Source: Adiantum capillus-veneris (lineage: Eukaryota; Streptophyta; Polypodiopsida; Polypodiales; Pteridaceae). From it: a DNA stretch of 64,000 nt. This document shows, in pieces, positions 56,641-64,000 of the stretch; position 1 is the stretch's first letter; every line of letters starts with the position of its first letter. Position numbers and translations under genes: made by a program. Location: contig CM043953.1 in the NCBI GenBank assembly GCA_014529385.2, positions 65,674,372-65,738,371 of the forward strand. Direction: 5' to 3'. The notes beneath the pieces are model-generated. The model searched no databases and was not told where the DNA came from. It was given only the letters and a program-made list of their open reading frames with translations.

Positions 56641-58917
56641 ATCTGTATCACAATGTCCACAAGTATTTAGGGTGTTATTCCACACTCCTCAGGAGCATGA
56701 AGTTGGGAAGACGCTAGGGTTGCCATGAATATAAGTGTGAATGATCTTGAATCATAGAGAAAAGTAAGAAGTAGGATGAAAAAAATGCTTTGCTTTAGAC
56801 TGTCGAAAGCTTCTTCACCACTAAAATTTATGGTCCGAATGAGTGACTCCATGGATAGTAATTGAAAGACCTGGTCAGGGTAGAACTCTGAAGAAGTGAC
56901 AATACAAACCAAAAAACACCCTATGGGCCCTTTGGTGTGTTGTAAAAACCCCGAAGAAAACAACCCCTGAAATCTTGGTAAAATGAAAGTAGATTAGTGA
57001 CAAGAACTAAATGGGACTAAGAAAATGTAGTAGTTGGCAATGAAAAAATTTCAGGCGTAGAAAACTGGCGAGTATGTGAAGTTTTGAGGAATGTGGCAAC
57101 ATTGAAACCAAATAAAGTGCCATTTATGTTGATACCCATCGGTGTTAGTGAAAGCATCAAATTTTTTTCTTTGTTTTCTGTGGTCATATTGAGCATTTGA
57201 GTCATAGTCGTGACTTCTGTCTACCTAGTGGTTGATTAAACCTCAATTTATCGGTAGAATTTTAAACAGTGAATAGAGGGTCTTTTTACATACGTATAAG
57301 GGGAAAAACTCGTAGGAAGAAGAGTATTTTAGCGTCGTAGGAAACTATCCCATGAGACCTTAAAGATCTATTCAACGAGGAGAGTTGAACTCAAGACCTG
57401 TTATTCAAGAGGGAAATGAGTTTTCTACTAACAAAAGAAGGTGTTTGAATAACACTAGTTTCAACCGCTTAAGTATTCAAGACCTCAATTTCATCACTAC
57501 CCTTCCTTTTTTGGTCTCTCATATAAAATAAAATTCATCAAAGAATGGAAGTTTTTTTTATCAATGCATATACATGTAGAATATGAATTCATGATGTTTC
57601 AAATTTTCCGAGGCATTAGGAGATAGAATACATAATGATGAATAAAAAGCCAGTTGTAGAGCTTTGATTTTGTAATTCCCTTCCTCTTGGTTGCTCTTAA
57701 TGGCCCCAACTCTGGATTATTTTTACCCAATGCTGCGTGGAAATTCACTCAAGAGTGCTTCATTTGGTTTTGCTTAGATTTTGGTTGAAGATTATCTTGT
57801 GGCCGAAAAGGTTGTTAGTAGCGCTCTTATATCCTAATTAATTTGTATTAAGCAATCTTTATGGAACAAGGTGAGGTGTCACATGGGCATTTTATAACAA
57901 GAGATGCTTTCAATGCCTTACATGAGGCCATCAAATAATGGACAACAATTGGGACTCCTAGAAAATATCCAAATAGGACTTGTATTCCTATCTCCCTTCT
58001 CTAAAACTTGCTTTAGCATGCTAAAAACCACTACTGGAAAGCTGAAATGCTTCTGATATAGGATTTCTGTAAGCACCCTCTTTAAAATAAAAAGATTGTT
58101 CCTTTGAGACACTACATTGGCATTTCAAATTTGGAAATTTGAAATAATAAATTTATTAAGCCAAACTGTTCAAGATCCTCAGTCAAGCCCTTACATTCAT
58201 AAGTATTTAAAATTGTGCAAGCATTTTGGGACTATTATGCATCGTTTGAAAACAATAGACTTTTGTTCATCATTTAGTCAAGGGTCATTGAGGGTCTCAT
58301 TGATGCTATTGAACTATGCCAAATTATTTGGAAGTGTAATATGTAGCTCTTATGGTGTAGCTTTTTATAATTTTAGAAACGTAATGCATTAGAAACTAAT
58401 ATGAAGAATTTGTAAGGACACATCGTACATATGGCATCAAAACCAGGAATCAGGTTTGTTAACAAATACCACAATGTGCTGGTTAGCTCAGGAGTAAAAT
58501 ACTCCTTAGCTATCATTAAGCGAGATATTTCATGGTTTACCCTCAGAAATTGGTGGGAATTACCACCTACTTATGCACAATTTTTGAGGTCATAAAGCCA
58601 TTCTACTTTATAATATCATATGCACTGGAAAAGAATGGCCAAAAGATGAATAAGAGTAGGCAATTGTTTAAATTTTTTATGTATCTTCAACGTGGTGAGG
58701 AGAGTCAATCAAAAGCTAGATCCTCCTATGGAACCCAAGGGCAAGATATCTAAAGGCCCCATCTACAGTGTCACAATGCTCGATGATACCTCTCGCATTA
58801 TCTACAAATGGCACCCTCACTTATTCCTCAAGCTCTGCTAATATTTATACTCAAGATGATTACTTCTCCCTATTTCTATGGTTGTATTTGAAGTATGTGA
58901 AATGATAGTAAAGAATG

Positions 58918-58921
<4 letters not shown>

Positions 58922-58951
<30 letters not shown>
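58922..58951. repeat. (GT)n microsatellite
   Basis: About 15 GT units. Confidence 0.95.
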
Positions 58952-58954
<3 letters not shown>

Positions 58955-59188
58955 GTATTAAACTTAATACATATAAACAAAAGAACATAAAGTTCAAAAG
59001 ACAACTGCTTTAGATAACTGTACAAGGATTTGTACAAAAATGACTCAGTCTTAGATTCATTTCTGTACAATATAATAAGAATGAGACATTATTCCAATGA
59101 TCCTATACAAAAGAAATGGAATTATGGAGGTCATCCAGATTGAATAGGGAGGGGATCTTCAAAGTTGGACAGTAGCTAAGACAAAAAA

Positions 59189-59402
59189 CTTTTAAGTAAA
59201 GATAGCATTCTCACCTACATCCATATAAACAAGACAACATATTCGTTAGCCTTGAATACGTATCACAGGTGTCAAAGAACCTATCAGTTGTTATTCTTTT
59301 AAGTAAAGATAGCATTCTCACCTACATCCATATAAACAAGACAACATATTCGTTAGCTTTGAATACGTATCACAGGTGTCAAAGAACCTATCAGTTGTTA
59401 TT
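59189..59402. repeat. Near-perfect 107-bp tandem duplication
   Basis: Units 59189-59295 and 59296-59402 begin CTTTTAAGTAAAGATAGC. The only difference seen by eye is GTTAGCCTTG against GTTAGCTTTG. The unit has no coding frame or known motif. Confidence 0.97.
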
Positions 59403-60655
59403 CTTGTCCTACTTGAATTTTTAAAAAACTTAAATTACTATCCATAAAAGTTTTATTTGCATATATATAATAATATAAAGCATCAAAAGGCCATCACCCC
59501 TTTTGATGCAAGTGGCTTGCATGGTAAGGTGTTAAGTTCTGTTTATAAAGTATGAATAAATGTTAAGAACTTCTCTTTATTCCAAGTTCCAAGAGGTATC
59601 TTCAAGATCAGAATGTCATCACCCCTTTTATAATCTTTTTTCAAGTTTAAAAATCCAAGTTAATCATTTAACTTTCTTTTTAAAAGTGATTTAAAAAAAC
59701 ATATTATGTACCTAGAATATCTCTATAGTTTTATTTTTTTAGGCCATAAACTCATCCCATTATCTTGCCAAACCATTATGTTGTGGTTTACTTATACACA
59801 TGAGTCAGAAGTCATATTCCTTAAATCAACAGTTGGAAAACCACTATCCTTTGAAGGATTTTTTCTTGAACAATATTTCCACTTATCCTTGAACCATGTA
59901 TACCATCATGGCAAGCATCTCACTTATGTTACAATTAATGCAAACCATCAATGCACAATATTTCATCAATATACATCTTGTGTTCTTAGTCCACATCAAT
60001 ATTTTTATCTGTTTTAGCCTATCACGTGGAAAATCCCATTCCTTTATAAGCGTTGATAGTTCTTTGTCTCAAAGCATGGAAACCAATTGTATAGTCATGT
60101 CAAATCAATATTTTAGAATATCCTCCCAACAAACGCATACTTTTCAAAAAAGGCTTAAGTTTCTTAAGTATTATTTCATGAAATTTCAACTTTGTGAGGA
60201 ATCCGAACTTATCATGGTATAATTTCCAAGCAAGGCTACATCCACCAAGTCTGATAGAGCCATATGAGTAGTAAGATCCAAGATGTTATACTTTTATACA
60301 TTAGAAGGTAAGATCAAAGAGCTAAAAGTGAAATCGATCGTCAGAAGGCTCCATAAATAATAGTAAGAAAGTATTAACATGAAAAAAATCAATACAAAGA
60401 AAGAAACCAAGCCCCATCAGAAAAACATACCATTAGAACTGTATTGCTAGGCAAGCAAGCACAACCACAGTGCCAAAATATATCAGAATTTTCATCAAAA
60501 AGCATCAAAGGTCCAAAGACACAAGGAGGTAATAGAGAAACCATAACTACCTAGGCATTAGACAATCCAACATATTTCCACATTTGAAAAACCAACACTT
60601 GGAACGATCCTATCTTTTAGATATAATCTACTTGAAGCCCAAAAAATACAATAAT

Positions 60656-60883
60656 TGTTGGAATTAGGGTTGCAGGAAAACACACACAGCTTGGAGAAGA
60701 CAAAAAAAGATCAAGGCACACAACAGAGAGTGTATTATTTAGTGTGCAATGGAAAGATAGATAGCCCTAGAGTGATGGGTGTCTATACAATGCACGAGGG
60801 GAAAAACCTCCTAAAGAGGAAAAAAATGCCCCCACCGTCCTAAGTGTGTTCACACACATCACTACCACATGTACATGGTAATA
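60656..60883 (-). repeat. 3' LTR of element F (228 bp)
   Basis: In minus orientation it begins TATTACCATGTACATG, with the canonical TG changed to TA, and ends CCCTAATTCCAACA. A polypurine tract (AGGGGGGATT) precedes it. It is homologous to the LTRs of A and C. Confidence 0.92.
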
Positions 60884-60957
60884 AATCCCCCCTGGAGTGA
60901 TGCGGTGAGCAAGAGCTGGCACATGAGTAAAGGGAAGTGCCATGCCCTGAGGACATG

Positions 60958-63950
60958 ATCTGTCCACAAAGGGGAGTAAGCCCAAAGCTTTGCGGAAAGC
61001 TTTGAACTTCTCATGAGACAATGCCTGTATGAAAAGATCTGCAAGGTTGTCATGTGTTGGCACATAAGCCAAGATGATCTCTCCTGCTGAGAGCCTCTCC
61101 CTAACATAGTGGTAATGCACCTCAATGTGCTTTGTGCAAGCATGAAAAACTGGGCTCCTCGCAACTGTCAATGCGCTTTGACTGTCAGTGTAGATAGTGT
61201 TGGTAGTGTCCTGTCCAACATCCAAATCAGCCATAATGTGTCTGAGCCATACACACTCAACCGTAGCTGTGAAGATTGCCTTGTACTCAGCCTCAAAAAT
61301 CAAAGTGGCCACAGTAGGTTGCTTCTTGCTCAACCATGATATACATGAACTGCCAAGCATGAAACAAAAACCACTTGTGGACACTTGCGTGTCAAAACAA
61401 CCAGCCCAATATGAGTCTTAAAATCATGTAAGTTTGGCGGCAATGATCCCTCCTTGGGATAAAACAAGCCAAGATGTAAAGTGCCACTCAAGTAGCGAAA
61501 AATCCTCTTGAGAGCCTGCCAATGCTTAGAACCTGGGATATGCATAAATCTGCTGACCTGTGAGACTGCAAACTGAATATCTGGCCTCGTGTTGCATACA
61601 TAAATGAGGCAACCAATAGCAGTTTGGTAAAGAGTGACATCAACAGGATCACCAACATCATATAGACTCAACTTCAAACCTGTTTTCATGGGAGTGGCAA
61701 TAGGTTTGCAATCCTCAAGTCCAAACTTACATAGCAATGTCTCTATGTAGCTTTTATAACTAAAGGCAATACCACCATCACACTGCTTAAACTGTATGCC
61801 TAAGTAATGATGCAAGAGTCCCAAATCTTTCATCTTGAAAGTAGCATTCAAATCAATCTTAAATTCAGCAATATGCGCCTCATTGGGACCGATGATCAAC
61901 AAATCATCCACATAAAGAACAACAATGAGAAGTACATCGCCCTCATGCTTGACATTCAATGTGCTTTCTATTGGGCTGTTACGAAAGCCTCGTTTGACCA
62001 AATGAGTGCCAGCTTTCTCATACCAAGCACGAGGAGATTGCTTCAACCCATACAAAGCCTTCTTACATTTGCACACCTTGTCCTCTTGTCCTTTCTTGAA
62101 AAAACCGCGAGGCTGCGTTACATAGACTTCCTAAAAAATGTCACCATTCAAGAAAGCAATAACAATACTGGAATGATGTACATCCCAACCAAAATGAGAT
62201 GCCAATGCACATAGAAACGAATATAGTCATATGGTAAGTGGGAGCAAAAGTTTCTTCATAATCTATGCCTTTTTATTGCGCATAACCTTTTGCAACAAGT
62301 CGATCCTTATGGCGATCAACTTCACCATCCGGCTTGCGTTTCAACTTGTAAACCCACTTTGTACCAATGGCCTTTTTGCCAGGAGGCAAATCATATAAAG
62401 TCCATGTGTCATTTTCTATAAGTGCATCATGTTCTGATTGCATGGCAGCCATCCAATTTTTTGAATTTTGTGCTTCATCAAAAGATAGAGGCTCCTCAAC
62501 ATCATGTAAGCTAGAGATAGCCAAAGCATAACAATCGGATGCATAAGAGGCATGGCAAGAACGTGAACGAGTACGACTTGACAAAGGTGCATCCAATTTA
62601 CTGTCATGCAAAGTGTGCACCAGCCATTTTGGCATACCTCTAGCCTGCTCATTTTCAGCCCTTTCCTTATCAAGTACATCATGTAAATCTGCATCAGTAA
62701 TAGGCTGATCTGTAACACTTTCAAAAAACCCCATAGGCTGTACATTTGCCTCATTGGAATTTACGTTCATACTTCCACCACTAAAAAGAGGCAACAAAGT
62801 GTCATAAATGTCCCATGAGCTTACATTACTGTCTCTAGTACATGACAACAAAGGCTAAACATAATCTTCCACAAACACAACATCACGTGAGACCAAAATA
62901 CACTTTGTTTGCGGATAGTACAACGTGTAACCTTTGCTTTCAGCACTATAACCAACAAAAATACATTTGACATCCTTATCATCCAATTTTTTGTGTTGCA
63001 CTTGTGGCACTAAACCATAAGCCAAACAACCAAAAACATGCATGTGCTCAATAGATGGCTTTCTATCATGCCATGCTTCATATGGAGTCATAGACTGCAA
63101 CGCTTTTGTAGGACACCTGTTGAGTACATAAGTGGCACACATGAGAGCCTCGAGCCAAAACAAATGTGGTAAAGCTTGACTCTTGACCATACATCTTGCC
63201 ATTTCCGTAAGAAACCTGTTTTTCCTCTCAGCAACACCATTTTGCTGAGACATATACGACACTGTACATTGGTGTTTTATCCCACAACTAGCCAAAAATG
63301 CATTAAATTCATGAGACATATACTCCCCCCCCCGATCGGAACGGAGGGTGCCCATAGTACATTTTGAGACATTTTCAGCCACAGTAAGAAATTGCTTGAA
63401 TCACATGAACACTTCGGACTTAGCTTTCAACGGATATACCCATGCATGCCTGGAGTAGTCATCAATGAAAGTCACGAAGTACAGTAATTTCCCAAGGACG
63501 GAGTTTGCATAGGCCCACAAAAGCTGCAATCTGCATGTAGCACGAACTGACCCATCCTTTGGAAACTTAGCACGCTGCTTTTTACCCAAAATACAGACTT
63601 CAGAAACATGTTTGAATCACCAAAACTAAGATCGTAAACTGTACATCTCTAATCCACAAATTTGACTACAAGTCCAAGTCTAGTAAGTGCAGATATAGAC
63701 AAAAGATTCTTCTTGATCCCAGGTACAAAAAGTGCATCAACAAGTGTGAAAGAACTGCAATTTGCACAGCAGTAAGCACAATCTTTCCAACTCCCTGAAC
63801 CGGATAAGAGGCATTGTTTGCACAAGTGACTGAATTCCCATGAGCGACGGACTCGAGAGAGGTGAACAATTCACGATGTGAGGTAATGTGCTTTGTAGCA
63901 CCACTATTAAAATACCACACATGCAAATCTGCAGAAACTGTCATGCATCA
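60958..63950 (-). pseudogene. Copia pol remnant of element F
   Basis: Minus strand. Protease region WYFNSGATKHIT (about 63920), with Asn for the catalytic Asp. Integrase has DDYSRHAWVYPLKAKSE (63480-63430), then LRSDRGGEYMSHEF (63350), NGVAERKNRFL and the GYSAESKGY block, ending near 62855 at a single stop. 62851-62273 continues to WVYKLKRKPDGEVDRHKDRL. RT has VLYVDDLLIIGPNEAH (about 61910), and RNase H has TIYTDSQSALTVARSP. The expected stop after PFVD is changed, so the frame runs into the LTR. Breaks lie near 63600, 62855, 62275-62080 and 61400. The GAG-pre-integrase part (63660-63600) is degraded. Confidence 0.92.
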
Positions 63951-64000
63951 TGGACAACAGAATTTTAAGTGCACTCTGCACTAAAAGCCCATTCTGCATC

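Larger units (their letters stand above)
56641..60655. other. AT-rich spacer with no gene recognised
   Basis: Short frames only, none with a recognised domain. Contains a GT microsatellite (58922-58951) and a 107-bp tandem duplication (59189-59402). It may hold very old element remains that can no longer be recognised by eye. Confidence 0.5.
60656..64000 (-). mobile_element. Copia LTR retrotransposon, minus strand, cut by the window end (element F)
   Basis: Same family as A and C. On the minus strand it runs from protease at the window end through integrase, RT and RNase H to a 3' LTR at 60883-60656. Gag and the 5' LTR lie beyond base 64000. It has fewer breaks than A or C in the integrase and RT regions, with open frames up to 248 codons. 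Confidence 0.93.

Noticed and set aside
57918-58392. Frames in the AT-rich spacer as coding exons
   Set aside because: Composition is biased to Leu, Phe, Ser and Ile as expected from AT-rich noncoding DNA; no domain or splice chain.

Overview
The window is nuclear DNA from a land plant. The evidence is a spliced PHD-finger gene of the plant-specific AIPP2/PAIPP2 type, Copia LTR retrotransposons with the initiator-Met-tRNA primer site TGGTATCAGAGC, a TNP2-type CACTA DNA transposon, plant-type LINEs, and very long GT, GA and TA microsatellites. The repeat density and microsatellite load would fit a large-genome non-angiosperm such as a fern, but that is only a weak inference. There is no prokaryotic, organellar or CRISPR signal.

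Layout, left to right. 61-3312: 5'-truncated Copia copy (element A). 3322-8014: two 1.6-1.8 kb direct repeats around a gag-only interior, read as an internally deleted LTR element. 8932-14532: a second Copia family with both LTRs (element B). 14539-14860: interspersed degenerate motif repeats. 16203-26388: a third Copia copy (element C, same family as A), split by a 5272-bp CACTA transposon at 19472-24743 with a 3-bp AAT target duplication. 26405-28560: fragments of a Ty3/Gypsy gag, a Copia pol and a METTL10-like methyltransferase pseudogene. 28850-33200: microsatellites, a three-copy 103-bp repeat and some exon-like islands I could not identify. 33240-37640: LINE 1, minus strand. 38046-40915: LINE, Gypsy and Copia fragments. 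42400-43084: TA-rich array inside a long inverted repeat. 44930-48573: LINE 2, minus strand.

The only gene that looks functional is at 50191-55684 on the plus strand. It has six exons with consistent splice phases and 1693 codons. It encodes a PHD finger, a long disordered region with an in-frame 51-residue duplication, a CCHC knuckle followed by about ten Trp-Arg-rich repeats, and the conserved C-terminal AIPP2-type domain with a polyproline tail. Exons upstream of the PHD exon were not found. From 56640 to 60655 there is AT-rich sequence with no gene and a near-perfect 107-bp tandem duplication. 60656-64000 is another member of the A/C Copia family on the minus strand (element F), running off the window end.

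Every mobile element here carries stops or frameshifts. The window is therefore one probable chromatin-regulator gene surrounded by nested, decayed transposons. Homologous copies within the window (A, C, F, and the two halves of the 3322-8014 element) allow insertions, deletions and microsatellite growth to be read directly by comparison.
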